Origin: Hormiphora californensis
Lineage: Eukaryota > Ctenophora > Tentaculata > Cydippida > Pleurobrachiidae
Direction of reading: 5' to 3'
NCBI GenBank assembly: GCA_020137815.1
Contig: CM035350.1
Location: forward strand, 8,944,265 to 9,008,264
Length of the DNA stretch: 64,000 nt
Under the pieces are notes generated by a model. That model was not told where the DNA came from. It saw nothing but the letters and a program-made list of their open reading frames with translations, and made no database searches. A program made the position numbers and the translations under genes. Below are positions 22,894-34,621 of this stretch, in pieces (position 1 is the stretch's first letter; each line of letters begins with the position of its first letter).

Positions 22894-23658
22894 TCATGTC
22901 TTTTCTCGGATGAAGGACATTGTTTCTGCGTAACTCTCCTTGTGCCTGTCACAGATCTTCCTGGCCGCTCGCTCCAAAACCTTCCCTACTTCTCCGGCAA
23001 AACCTCCCGACGTGGAGAATACGAGGGGCGTGAAGGAACCCTGCTCCACTTCTTGCACCCTTCGCATATAGGCAAGTTTCTTCTGATTTTGGTGCTGTTT
23101 ATACAGGTTCGTGATGGGCATCTTCAGGTAGGATGGGGCATTAGGATGGAAAACCCGTACATCCATGAAACTGGTCTGCATGTCAGACCATAAGCCACGA
23201 CAGACTATGTCCATTCGTGCTTCAGCTTTGATATTTGCACTGATTGGCAGGTTGAATCCGTCACAGGGCAACATTGGCTGTTCAGTGTTAACGGGTTTAA
23301 ATCCCGCATACCGAAGGATATCGGCTAAGGTATCCCGAAGGTGGTCATGTCTCCACATATCAAAGCCTCCAACCTTGCAGATCAAGGCGTGGTCACTGGT
23401 GTTTTGTGCCCCACAGCCGCATTTCCCTATCAGGTCCGGGAAGTGGAAGCCGTATCTGAGCCGAATGGCATCGACAAACTCAACCTGGTTGAGCTCATGG
23501 CCCAGTTTCTGCAGCGGTCGAGCAGTTAGCCAACTAGAAGCACCGGGTTCGGAGCACAGCTCCATCGCACGCTGTGTCTTCATATCAAGTACTGCAAAGA
23601 TATCTGCACGTTCTGTTGCATGCCTCTCATCAGTGGCGTCGGCACACTTCTTCTTCAA
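22894..23658 (-). pseudogene. Retrotransposon C-terminal zinc-knuckle + PD-(D/E)XK-like nuclease fragment
   Basis: An open frame of about 254 codons with CGCG-x-x-x-x-SDHALICKVGGF, RHDHLRDTLADIL, and a nuclease-like ARMDIVCRG...FMDVRVFHP block followed by a conserved FTPLVFSTSGG tail. This combination is common at the C-terminus of animal retroelement polyproteins. No ATG opens the frame, and the upstream reverse transcriptase is absent, so it is a truncated copy. It is separate from the LINE at 16.8-22.6 kb, because a C-terminus cannot lie 5' of that element's own RT. Confidence 0.65.
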
Positions 23659-23906
23659 CTTTCCGCTTTTTGTGTTAAAACTGGCTGTAAATTTTTTGAA
23701 GTCTCGAGCTCAGTGAGGCACGCGCCTCCCGTTGTGTGCGCTGCAGACCCTTTGCGCGCGTTTTTGGCGTATATTTTTTCCAAAATTTCAAAGCGCGAAA
23801 ACAAGTTGGAAACTGAAAAGTCGAAAATGAGAATTTGCGAGACCTGTTTCAAGGTTTCCACAAATCACTAAACTGCATGAATCACTAAAATTATGCTTTA
23901 GATGTC

Positions 23907-25536
23907 ATGAGCTCTATTTCATCCATCATATCAAGCAACAAATCACCGGAGGAAATAGCACAACAATGCTGCCGATTCTTCGACGAACTCGTACCTACGC
24001 TCAGTGAGAAGGAATCTCACTTTAGAGACCTTCTGGACTCAATTTTGGTGGATAGTTTAACTGTTGGAGTCAGTCGAAAAGTCATCTCGTACATTGTAAC
24101 AACTCTGAAGGATCTCCCGGAGGAGGCGTGCCTCCAGTTCAGTGGAATACTTTCCGAGGCACTCAAACTACGTGTCATGTCATTTGAGGATCAGGTCACA
24201 GAGGTGAATACCCACATGGCGAGCCTCTATGAGGCCAGGAAGGAGTTCACTAAAGCCGCCTCACATTTGAGTGTCATACCCCTGGAAAACAGTCAAAGGA
24301 ACTACAGCAAGGAATACACTACGGAAATGTATTTGAGGATTGCTCACCTTTTTCTCCAAGGGTGTGATCCAGCCCAAGCGGAGCTGTTTCTTAATAGGGC
24401 GTCACTTCAAATGGGGCCTGGTACGCAACCTCAGTTAACAGTAAGTGATATTTAACACTTCTACTTTTCATTGTTCAATCCTTTTTCAACAGCTCTCTCT
24501 TTCTTTGGACTCTATCCCTCTCTGACGTGCTGCTTTATCCAAATAGGTCCAGTACAACTTGTGTTACGCAAAGGCCCTTGACTTCAGAAAAAAGTTCATG
24601 GAAGCGGCGAAACGTTATCTCGAGCTAAGCTTGGAGCCCCTTCTATCCAGCGCTAAACAAACAGAACTCCTTCGGAATGCAGTAAGTGTTTTATCATAAT
24701 CTCATTGTGTGTACTGACAGAGTGATAACCTCTACCCACCACTATCAGGTTCTGTGTGCTATAATTGCCCCGGCCGGCCTCCAGAGATCTCGTATCCTGG
24801 CATCACTCTGCAAGGATGAACGTTCACAGAACTTCCTCTTCAGTGCCATGTTGAACAACACTCAGCTGGGACACCTGATAACACATGATCAGGTAAACAG
24901 CTGTTACAGGAGAATCAAGAATATCATGTTGTCTTTCTGTTACCTTCAGCCCTCAATATCCCTCCCTCTTGAGTCTTGACAACCCCCCACTCACTGTCCC
25001 CCTCACACACAATTCATATCCTAAACAACTCACTGCCCCTCCCTTACTGCAGGTTAGTTTGTTTGAGAAGGAGCTTGAGGATCATCAACTAGAGAAGTTA
25101 CCCAACGAAATGTCAATATTGGAGGCGGCTGTAATGGAACACAACGTTCTAGCTATCTCCCACATTTATATTTCGATCCGGCTAGAAAACCTGGCCTATC
25201 TCTTACGGGTCACTCAGCCACAGGTATACTGAAACTTTGTTTTTCTTTGTACAAACCCCCCCCCCCCAGACTAGCTCGCCCCATTCTATATCTTGTCTTA
25301 ACCCACTGACACCCAATGTCTCCCAGGCAGAGAAAGTGGTAGGAAATATGATAACCGAACAGCGGATATCTGGGTACATCGATCAGATAGATGGAGTTGT
25401 GTTCTTTGAGTCTGTCTCCCAGCCCTGGGATGAACACATTGATGTTGTGTGTAATAAGGTTAATAATGCCATTGATGTCCTACTGCAGTGTGAACCTGCC
25501 TTTACCAAGGAACGATTGCAGAGATACAAGTGCTAA
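23907..25536 (+). CDS. COPS4: COP9 signalosome subunit 4
   Basis: Five in-phase exons (23907-24440, 24547-24681, 24749-24892, 25053-25223, 25327-25536) encode 397 aa, close to the human 406. The N-terminal half is helical repeat. The PCI/winged-helix end includes SILEAAVMEHNVLAIS and GYIDQIDGVVFFE. CSN4 is a scaffold of the COP9 signalosome that removes NEDD8 from cullins. All reading phases are intact, with no inserted bases. The start codon lies about 170 bp from the end of GC-rich retroelement sequence. Confidence 0.92.
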
Positions 25537-25676
25537 GAAAGACACTTTAGACTCTTCAACTTGTAGAGACATTGTTTTGTTTACTATTTTGATAAAATAT
25601 CAGAGTTTGAAAAAAGAAGAAGCATTTTGATTTCTTAATGATATAGAGACTCAACACCAACATGTGCTATTAGAAC

Positions 25677-27676
25677 ATGTCTGTTATTGAGAATCCGTTA
25701 GCATATCTGAATGAGACACATCCCGAGTACGACGAACCCACACCCATGAGCAAACCAGGTAACCATGGTAACGGGCTCAGGTAACCAGGTACCATTATAT
25801 GAGAGGTTTTTCGTTTCGGTTTTAATCAGATCCCTTCTTTGTTCTTCAACAACCTAACACGCACATTCCTTCCCTAGATGCCCCTACTGAGACAGAACAA
25901 CAGAAAAAGAAGAAGACCCAAGATTTATTAGACGAGACGCCTCTTACGAGTGATAAAGGTCGCACTAGATCACCCCGGCAACTCAGTACAGAAGATACCA
26001 GCGATGTTGCTGTTGCTGTGGACGAGCAGTCAGTGAACAAAGACTCTGGGATAAGTGAGGAAGAGAGCAAAGATGAAGATACGAGTGGAGAGGGTAACGC
26101 AGAAAGTAAAGAGGAGCATGAAACTGCTCCAGAACCAGAAATAACCGCTGACAAAGAAAAGAAGGTGTCAATATTGGATCTGGTCCAGCAGGCAGTAGAT
26201 GAGGGGGATGAGGAGGAGGATGCTGATTTTAATCCCGATCAAACGGAGGAAGAGGAGGTTACTGATAATGAAGGGGATGAGGAGGAGGGCAGTGTTCCTG
26301 CCAGATCTTACTCCCTGAGAGATGGTATGTAACCATAGTAACATGGTGTGTAACCATAGTAACGTGGTACGTAACCATGGTAACATGGTGTGTAACCATG
26401 GTAGCATGGCATGTAACCATGGTAACGTGGTATGTAACCATGGTAACGTGGTGTGTAACCATGGTAACATGGTGTGTAACCATAGTAACATCTTGTGTAA
26501 CCAAGCAGTAACATCTTGTGTAACCAAGCACTAACATGCTGTGTAACCAATCAGTTACCATGTGGTTACAACCTTACAGTTACATATTTTCCACACTGCC
26601 ACTTTTCCAGGTGTTAAAGGTAAGGTGGAGGAGGAGGAGGTAAAAGAAGTGAGTCACGATGCTGTTGAGAAGAAAAGAGCTGATGATCTTTGGAGTGCTT
26701 TCAAAGCCGACGTTGCAGTTCCAATCAAACGGTATGCTTTTCTGTCTGCCTGTGGAGTGTCTGTGTGTCTGTGGAGTGTCTGTGTGTCTGTGGAGTGTCT
26801 GTGGAGTGTAGGTTACCCCCACTGTGTGGGGGATTTGTCTGCTTCTATGGTTTTTCAGCGGACTCAACTTTTCAATCTTTGTTTTGTACCCCAACTTATC
26901 TCTTCTGTTTTGCCCAGAAAAGCAAAAGAGCTGGAAACGGCAATCCGTGAGAAAACGTATGATTTTGCGGGCGAGTCAGTTACAGTGAAAGAGGATACGA
27001 GTTCAAAGCGACGAAGTATAGTCTCTACCCTGGGATTTGACAGGTAAAAGACACAATAAACCAGCACATTCTCGATCTATTATTTTGTTATTTCTGACCC
27101 ATGATTACGGATTAAAATCGGCCAACACCTAAATATCTCCAGAAAAAGAAGACGAGATTCAGCACCCCTTCCCTCTCGATCCACTACAATCTCAGAGGAA
27201 GAGGGCTCCTCCACAACGACAGTACAACCCCCCAGCAGCAAGAGATCTCGTCCGGTCTCCAAACTGAGTTCTCTGGTTAACAAACTCACCAAGAAACCAA
27301 AGATGACGGTACTCAATAAAACAGCCCTGGACTGGGACAAATACAAAACTGAACACAACATTGAAGGTACGTGTGATGATTTTTCATCAATTTTTCTGTG
27401 TGACAACAGACAAAGGTAAGAATAATGTTAGTGGGTGTCTAGTATCTGCACCTCAACAGTGGGCTACTACTCCATTTCTTGGTAGATTTTTCACTTGTCT
27501 ATCCCTTTCTACCCCCCTGCCCTACAGAGGACGTGAAGAACGAGGCAAAGGCGGAGGGTTACAACGAGAAGCAGGATTTCCTGAACAGAAGTGATCAGAG
27601 ACAGTTTGAACTGGAGAAAGAGATCAGACTTCAACAACAGAGACGCAGACAAATGATGGGATCCAAACAGTTCTGA
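25677..27676 (+). CDS. CFDP1: Craniofacial development protein 1 / SWC5-BCNT chromatin factor
   Basis: Six in-phase exons (25677-25758, 25878-26324, 26611-26731, 26918-27043, 27143-27366, 27528-27676). The N-terminal half is acidic (Glu/Asp-rich). The C-terminal BCNT domain is unmistakable: YDFAGESVTVKE, KLTKKPKMTVLNKTALDWDK, then EGYNEKQDFLNRSDQRQFE. In yeast the homologue Swc5 is a subunit of the SWR1 complex that loads H2A.Z. The start is 141 bp after the COPS4 stop on the same strand. Intron 2 contains a minisatellite. Confidence 0.93.
26325..26575. repeat. Minisatellite of GTAACCATGGTAAC-type units in CFDP1 intron 2
   Basis: About ten units of roughly 20 bp, core GTAACCATGGTAACATGGTGT, fill the start of the intron. 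Each unit contains a palindromic GTAACC-AT-GGTAAC core. The array produces alternating HNG/YHG reading frames on both strands that are not genes. Confidence 0.85.
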
Positions 27677-28053
27677 GAAAGGTGAGATGACCACACCCAG
27701 GACCCCGTGTCATCACCCCTTGCCAGGTTCTGAGGAATGTGACGACTTGAACGGGACTTGGACAATGTTGTTTTATTCGTAGTGTTAGAGAAATACACCA
27801 GTAGTGAGAGAGTATTACTACTACTTAGTCTCAGACTAAATGTTTTATTATTGTTTCTGCCCAAAAGCACGTCGTTAGAAAAGTAAAGACTGTTATTATT
27901 CAAGACAATACATCTGAAAATTTTACCTTTTTATTCCGTAACATATTATTGACAACTTACAATAACGATTTAGTAGTATCTTTCACTGTATATCCCCCTC
28001 AACACCTCTTGACCTGATTCCTTCTAATTGCCTCTAATTCCCTCTACAGAGAT

Positions 28054-30082
28054 ATGAGTCATCACAAGGTTCGCAAGCTCAGTAAGATTCTCATTGCTAA
28101 CAGGGGGGAGATAGCATGTCGAGTAATGAAGACAGCTGCCAGGATGAATATCAAGACGGTGGCGGTGTTCTCTGACGCAGACCGGCACTCTCTTCCACAC
28201 CAAGATGGCAGATGAGGCCCATTATATCGGACCCTCCCCTGCTAGTGAGAGCTACCTCCGACAGGACAAGTTGCTGGATGTCATCCAGAGGACGGGAGCC
28301 CAGGCGGTCCATCCTGGTTACGGGTTTTCTGTCCGAAGCAAGGCCCCTTTTGCAGAGGCTCTTAGTGACATTGGGGTTGAGTTCATCGGGCCTCCTGTCA
28401 GTGCTATAGCGGATATGGGGAGCAAGAGCGCGAGTAAGAAGATAATGATAGATGCGGGTGTGAGTTGTATTCCTGGTTACCATGGGGATAGTCAGGAAGA
28501 AAGTTTGCTGAAGGAGCAGGCTGATTCTATTGGCTTATCCGGTGATTATCAAGGCGGTGTCAGGGGGTGGAGGTAAGGGTATGAGATTTGTATTCAAAGA
28601 GAGTGATTTTATACCCGCACTCCGGATCAGCTCAGGAGGAATCCATCAAGGCCTTCAACGATGACCGAGTGATCCTAGAGAAAGTTCTTCGATTCTTCAA
28701 TGAAGCCCCGGCATGTCGAGGTGCAGGTCATGGCAGATAGTCATGGCAACGCCTTGTACTTCTCCAACCGGGACTGCTCCGTCCAGAGACGGTATCAGAA
28801 GATTATAGAGGAGGCACCCGCTCCCGGTCTCACAGAGGAGGAACACCGTCGAATCGGAGAGATGGCGGTCAGGGCTGCTAAGGCTGTTGGTTATCGAAGT
28901 GCGGGTACGGTCGAGTTTATCATGGACACGATAACCCGGGAATTTTATTTCATGGAAATGAATACACGACTCCAGGTGGAACATCCCATCTCAGAGCTAG
29001 TGACTGGAGTAGATTTGGTAGAGTTACAGTTGAGGGTTGCACAGGGTGAGGCTCTACCGCTAAGACAGGAGGATGTAAAGGTCAACGGACATGCTTTCGA
29101 GGCCCGAGTGTACGCGGAGGATCCGAAAAACAACTTCATGCCAGGTTCCGGTGACATCCGATATCTCTCCACACCTCCTGAGACGGACAGTGTGAGGATT
29201 GATACTAGTATCAGACAGGGGGACGCCGTGTCCGTGTTCTATGATCCTATGATTGCTAAACTGGTTGTCTGGGCTCCAGACCGACTCTCCTCCCTAGGAC
29301 TCCTCCACTCAAAACTCCAGGATTACCACGTGGTCGGGCTGACTACCAACATAACCTTCCTTAAAGATCTGGCATCTCACCCAGACTTCCAGGCAGCTAA
29401 TGTCCACATTGATTTTATAGCGGAGCATGGCGAGACACTCTTCCCTGAGCCAACAGGTCTCTCCGAGCAGCAGCTCGCCCTGACTGGTCTGTCCTATCTA
29501 CTGCACAAGACGCCCACACCAACCTCTAAATCCCCCTGGGCGTCCTCCCTCTTCTCGCGACTCAATATCCACCATATCGAGCAGTTTTCCCTGACCAGGG
29601 AGGATGGAGAGAGTCTATCCTATAAAATCAGGTGTGCTCACCCCTCCTACTTTGTCTCTGTTGACGGGGGTGCTGAGGTGGAGCTCTCAGCGACTGTCTC
29701 AGAGGTTGAACCTGGCGTGATAACGGCAGCAGGCTACGCAGCCGATAGAAAGATTGAGTGTAAAATTGTCAAGAATGCAGGATCTCTCCACGTGTTTTGT
29801 GAAGGAACAGAGGTAGTTCTAGGGGAGCCCGTTCCTAAGTACCTGGCCGCTGCCGAGGGAGAGGAGGAGGAATCAGGGGTGGCGGGAGTTGAGGGGCTGG
29901 TCCAGAAGATCCTCAGTAATGTTGGAGATACGGTTAAAGCTGGTGATGTGATTCTCCAGGTTAATGTGATGAAGATGCTGTTCGATATTCCCGCTCACAG
30001 GGATGGTGTTGTGAGTGCCATCTGCTTTGCAGAGGGTGACAGGGTCAGCAAGGGGGAGTTATTGTACGAGTTGGAGGAATGA
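28054..30082 (+). CDS. MCCC1: Methylcrotonoyl-CoA carboxylase alpha (biotin) subunit
   Basis: Biotin carboxylase domain ([42 protein letters not shown]), the C-terminal biotinyl domain with VNVMKM, and family-specific [19 protein letters not shown] identify MCCC1 rather than PCCA. It carboxylates 3-methylcrotonyl-CoA in leucine breakdown in the mitochondrial matrix. From 28700 to the stop the frame is clean. Before that, seven extra bases break it: near 28195, 28327, 28347-28351 (two), 28536, 28626 and 28694, mostly homopolymer extensions. Removing them gives 674 codons including stop. The first ATG gives no targeting peptide. An acceptor-like TCTACAG 4 bp before it suggests a missing first exon. 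Confidence 0.9.
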
Positions 30083-30343
30083 GATATTGGGGAATTTGTG
30101 AACTCCTAAAACTCTTGTTAGTATGATGATGATGTGTGTTCTTTTTGTTGTCTTTTTTATGCATTTTTATGTTATTCTCTGTCTCTTTTTTGCAAAAAGG
30201 AATACAAGTAAAAATGTAGTTTACTGGTAATAATTTATTACGTGGTTACAACAGAGTTTTAGTTTCGCACACCAACATTATTACAATCTGATCTCGTCTG
30301 ATTCCATAACTCTAGTGTGATGATCTGAAAGGTATCTGAAGTG

Positions 30344-33300
30344 ATGTTCCACCACATCTCAGTAGTAGCGTGTGTTGGATGTCGGACCCTCCACACATCT
30401 CCTACTCTCGAGAAAGGAGGAAACAGGAGGGTACAGGCTGCGTAAGTGTTATCATATCCCAATAGTTAGTTTTATGAAGGAGCACGGTCCCCATGGTAAC
30501 GTACACCTCTCTCCCCTGCAGTATTCGAGGGTTCTGGTATACGGGCAAGACAAAGAAAGGTGGGAAATTTCCACCCGTAACTGATGTGGTTGATGGACGG
30601 ATGATTTGGGATAAAAAGTTGAGGTATTCGTACGGAGGAAAGGAAAAGTATGAGTATGAAAAATGGGACCAAGTCAATCCACATTTTGGTAAGCGTCACA
30701 ATACATATCATATTTTCCACACGTTTACTCAGTGTTCCATAAAGTTTTACAGCTTGTTGGAAAGATCAAAACAATAGTTCTTCCTTCCTTCAGGTCAGTT
30801 TGATTCCAGTTCCACTCTGACCCCTGGCCAGTTAAACAGATACAAGCTTTATCTAAGAGAAACTGAAACACCTGCCATATCCCTTCATGTTGAGGACCCA
30901 TCTACCTTAGCAACCCAGTATTATAAGGGGATAGAGATTTCAAACGAGAACTTTGGTAGCAACCAAGATTATCATCCAGTGCGGAGATGGTGGCCCTATT
31001 CTGGCAGTTTTTTCAGCGCTCATGAGTTCAGGCTTATGGGTAAGTAGGCGGGGGAGTTATTGTTCTATCAAGGGGGGGGGGGGGATCAAGGGCTGTGTGA
31101 ATGAGTATTTAGTAGGTCGTATAATAATTAATATACTTCCATGAGATTTTAATACGATCTAAAATTTCAGAGAAGATGGTTCTAACTCCCAAAGCAACGA
31201 AACAAGAAACCTTTGACACACTAGCCGAGGCTTACTTTCTGATCCAGCTCAGCCAGAAAGCAGCCGAGATGAGGGGTGAGAAGGGGTTAGAGGAGGGGCA
31301 CCCACCTGACATGAGGGCCAAACGTATACTATTCAAAGCCATCAAGGTAATATAGGGATTAGGTGGGAAGGGCTGGAAATGTGTGTACTGTTTAGTATTA
31401 TACGGAACTAGTAGGGAATGTATCCAATTGGATCTGTATTAGTTCATGGTAATTCATCACACTATTTAAGAGTAAGATTGTTACTTACGAGAGTATTACT
31501 TATATTATTAGTTAAAGAAAATGAAGCCGACTATTAGATATCTGAGGTAATGCAATCATTATGAACCTCCAAAATTTAATCCCCTGCCTTCTGCTTTACC
31601 CCTCATGCTTACTAGTCATTACTACTTATTTCTCAGTGCTTACTAAGTACTCTCATGATTCTCATACTCAAGAACCGACCGAATCAGGAAATACTGGTTG
31701 CTGACTGGCTGATAACCAGTCACGTGACCTAAATGAAGAGTTCTGATTGGTTGTTTACTTGTTTCGGCCGGTTCCTGCCCTATATATTTACCTATTCCAG
31801 TAATGACCATCTCGAACACAATCAGCCTCAATCCGCTCTTCTTATCCAGATAGACTTCATCACCCACCACGCCCCCACAACTAAAATCATAGGTCTGCTT
31901 CTCCTGTGTTAGGCCAGGGTTGAGTTTCATTACCCCACACTCTCCAACCTCTTTCCCATCTCTCCGCACCGTTACACGGGTATTATTCTCTTTCAGTAGA
32001 CATGTATCTCTGAACACTTTCTCAGTCTCCACGCACTCTGCATTACTACTGAACCAACCATGAAAAAAACGGTGGTAAAGTCGAATGTTGGTGATGGAAC
32101 TGAGACCCGGTAACTTGGCACTGAACCAATTTGTCACATCTTCATTTGTTGCAGTGACTGAAGATGTGGAGAGATCGAGATCAAAAGCGTTGTCCGGATT
32201 AGGGTTTGCTTTGTTGGTATCTGGAGTTGTAGTTACTGTTGTAGGGGTCAGGTAACCAGGGGTCTTCTCGATAGCTGGAAATAATAAAAAATAATAGTGT
32301 GATTTTAATACAAACCACTCGAGGGCACCCTCCTTATCCCTTGTACAGTTTTTTTGAACAATTGTTATATTGTTCAAACTGTTGTAGACTAGAATGTCTG
32401 AACAAGATCGATTTGCAAAGGAGATATATTACATTGACTAGACCTGAGCTAGGTGACACCTATATCACAACAAAGGTTAAAATGCAATAAATGCTACTTA
32501 CTTTTGATGACGCATCGAGAAGTGGCTATCAGCCCCAGAAAGATCACTAAGATCCTCATTTAGTATCAAATCATTGAACTGTTACAGTAATATTAGAGGA
32601 ATGAGAGACGGGAAAATATATGCGGTGTCAAAAGTGGCTACAAGCTCAATGAGCTGTGTGATGTGTTATTTTATATCGCATATGTGAGACGAATGCCGCT
32701 GAAAAACAAATAAAGCTCGGTCGATAGCTAAATAAAATGAACATATATTGTGTGAGTCGTGAGAGAGAGAGAGAGAAAACAAAGACATGTTTACAAAGAC
32801 GTGTTGCTCGCATAGACCCTGATATCAGTGAGAAAAGAATATGAAAATAGACGCACAGTGTCCTATGTGGAAAGTGAAATAAAACTTTACGGTCTGCGGC
32901 ACAACTATTATATTAGAACCCGGAAATTAGACCGTTTTAAGTGCTCAGAAGTTCTACGTGCTTCGGAGGGTATAATTTCTAAGATAGAACTTCCAGTTAT
33001 AAGCAGGCAGTCGCCACAAGTGCCATTTAAAGTAGGTAGTAACCACGTGCATTAACTAAACGATAGTAGCAGTGATATAATATTAAGTAGTAGGCACATG
33101 CACCTGTGCCTGATAATTATTAATGAAATGGCTATTCAAATTAGTTACCGATATATCATCCTTCAGAACACATCGCCCGGGGTAAAGATAGACTTTGTGG
33201 AGTCCGGAGCAGGAACCTTCCACCCCTGTCCCGTACCTCTAACCACGACCGGCAGCACCGCTATTGCCACACGCAGGCTAAAGATCCTCTCAAAGAAAAG

Positions 33301-34356
33301 GAAAAGAAAGACTCCCGTGGATCCTCAATTATTGGCGGAGAACATTCTCGATGCCTACTATCTGCGGGGACCAATTTATGAACTGATGAAGGAGGATACT
33401 GAACTAGGACTAAAACATAAGTACATGTCTTAACTAGAGTTTTCAGCCTCCCTCAATCCCAGCTGTGTTTCTAACCACCCATTCCCCCACCCAGCTGTGT
33501 TTCTAACCACCCATTCCCCCACCCAGCTGTGTTTCTAACCACTCATTCCCCCACCCAGCTGTGTTTCTAACCACCCATTCCCCCACCCAGCTGTGTTTCT
33601 AACCACTCATTCCCCCACCCAGCTGTGTTTCTAACCACCCATTCCCCCACCCAGCTGTGTTTCTAACCACTCATTCCCCCACCCAGCTGTATTTCTAACC
33701 ACCCATTCCCCCACCCAGCTGTGTTTCTAACCACCCATTCCCCCACCCAGCTGTGTTTCTAACCACCCATTCCCCCCACCCAGCTGTGTTACTAACCACC
33801 CATTCCCCCACCCAGCTGTGTTTCTAACCACCCATCCCCCACCCAGCTGTGTTTCTAACCACCCATTCCCCCACTCAGCTGTGTTTCTAACCACCCATCC
33901 CCCACCCAGCTGTGTTTCTAACCACCCATTCCCCCACTCAGCTGTGTTTCTAACCACTCATTCCCCCACCCAGCTGTGTTTCTAACCACCCATTCCCCCA
34001 CCCAGCTGTGTTTCTAACCACACATTCCCCCACCCAGCTGTGTTTCTAACCACACATTCCCCCACCCAGCTGTGTTTCTAACCACTCATTCCCCCACCCA
34101 GCTGTGTTACTAACCACCCATTCCCCCACCAAGCTATGTTTCTAACCACCCATTCCCCCTCACCCCCAGGGATATTTATACCAAGTTCAGTAAGGTGAGC
34201 AGTAACTCAGCAGAGCGGTACATGGGGTGGAAGACGGAGAGGACTCACTTGAAGTACCAGTCCACCATGTTGCCGCTAACTAACGAGGAGTATGGAAAGT
34301 CACCGGGGCAACCAGATTGGAATGATAGGGACCAACTAGATGAAGAGGACTTGTAG
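30344..34356 (+). CDS. MRPS7: Mitochondrial small-subunit ribosomal protein uS7m, extended
   Basis: Six in-phase exons (30344-30441, 30522-30688, 30794-31039, 31171-31346, 33167-33420, 34170-34356) encode 375 aa against about 242 in human. Exon 1 looks like a mitochondrial presequence. The uS7 core is in exons 4-5: ILFKAIKNTSPGVKI, FHPCPVPL, LLAENILDAYYLRGP. The first 150 residues (WYTGKTKKGGKFPP, IWDKKLRYSYGGKE) and the last 60 are extensions not known to me from other uS7m. Intron 4 (31347-33166) contains a minus-strand gene and intron 5 is mostly minisatellite. Identity rests on motif similarity; the exon chain is well supported by phase. Confidence 0.72.
31643..32559 (-). CDS. Secreted F5/8C (fucolectin)-like protein nested in the MRPS7 intron
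   Basis: Exon 1, complement(32502-32559), encodes a 19-residue signal peptide. Exon 2 starts at 32274 and reads through a single domain of about 150 aa that resembles galactose-binding/fucolectin-type F5/8C folds (NAFDLDLSTSS..., IRLYHRF, CGGVVGDEVYL, GLRLIVFEMVI). It ends at the stop at 31643 if unspliced, or splices at 31792 (donor GTAAAT) into an unfound exon. Secreted cell-surface or immune lectins have this layout. The host gene runs in the opposite direction. Confidence 0.55.
33440..34169. repeat. 32-bp minisatellite filling MRPS7 intron 5
   Basis: About 22 copies of a 32-bp unit, CAGCTGTGTTTCTAACCACC then CATTCCCCCACC, occupy almost the whole intron. Each unit carries a branch-point-like TTTCTAAC, a C/T-rich tract and CCCAG. 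The true acceptor at 34169 is the last, slightly altered unit (TTCTAACCACCCATTCCCCC followed by TCACCCCCAG). On the minus strand it yields a spurious Trp-rich frame. Confidence 0.95.
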
Positions 34357-34621
34357 TTGCAGGGACCAACTAGATGTGGAGGACTTGTAGTGGGATGGTG
34401 GATGTGATGATTATGTGAGGTCGGGAGAAAGTTTTTTATACGTAACTTATTGTTGAACTTTGTTTAGTTTGAAATTCTTGTTTACCTCCTCCCCCTCCTT
34501 TAATAATTGCCTCGCTTCATAATCATACTCTATTCTAGCAGCTTGAAATCAACAGCTCTTCCTACGTGATGTACTACTCACCATTATAACGGCACCAGTA
34601 GCCAGTAACTAGGCACCAGTA

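Noticed and set aside
26168-26561. His/Trp/Tyr-rich repeat frames on both strands
   Set aside because: Produced by the minisatellite in CFDP1 intron 2.
32828-33055. 75-aa open frame in MRPS7 intron 4
   Set aside because: No motif, and it lies in intronic sequence between the nested gene and exon 5.
33727-33957. Trp/Gly-rich repeat protein on the minus strand
   Set aside because: It is the complement of the 32-bp minisatellite inside MRPS7 intron 5.
33440-34165. CRISPR-like array
   Set aside because: Units are contiguous tandem repeats without unique spacers, and the genome is eukaryotic.
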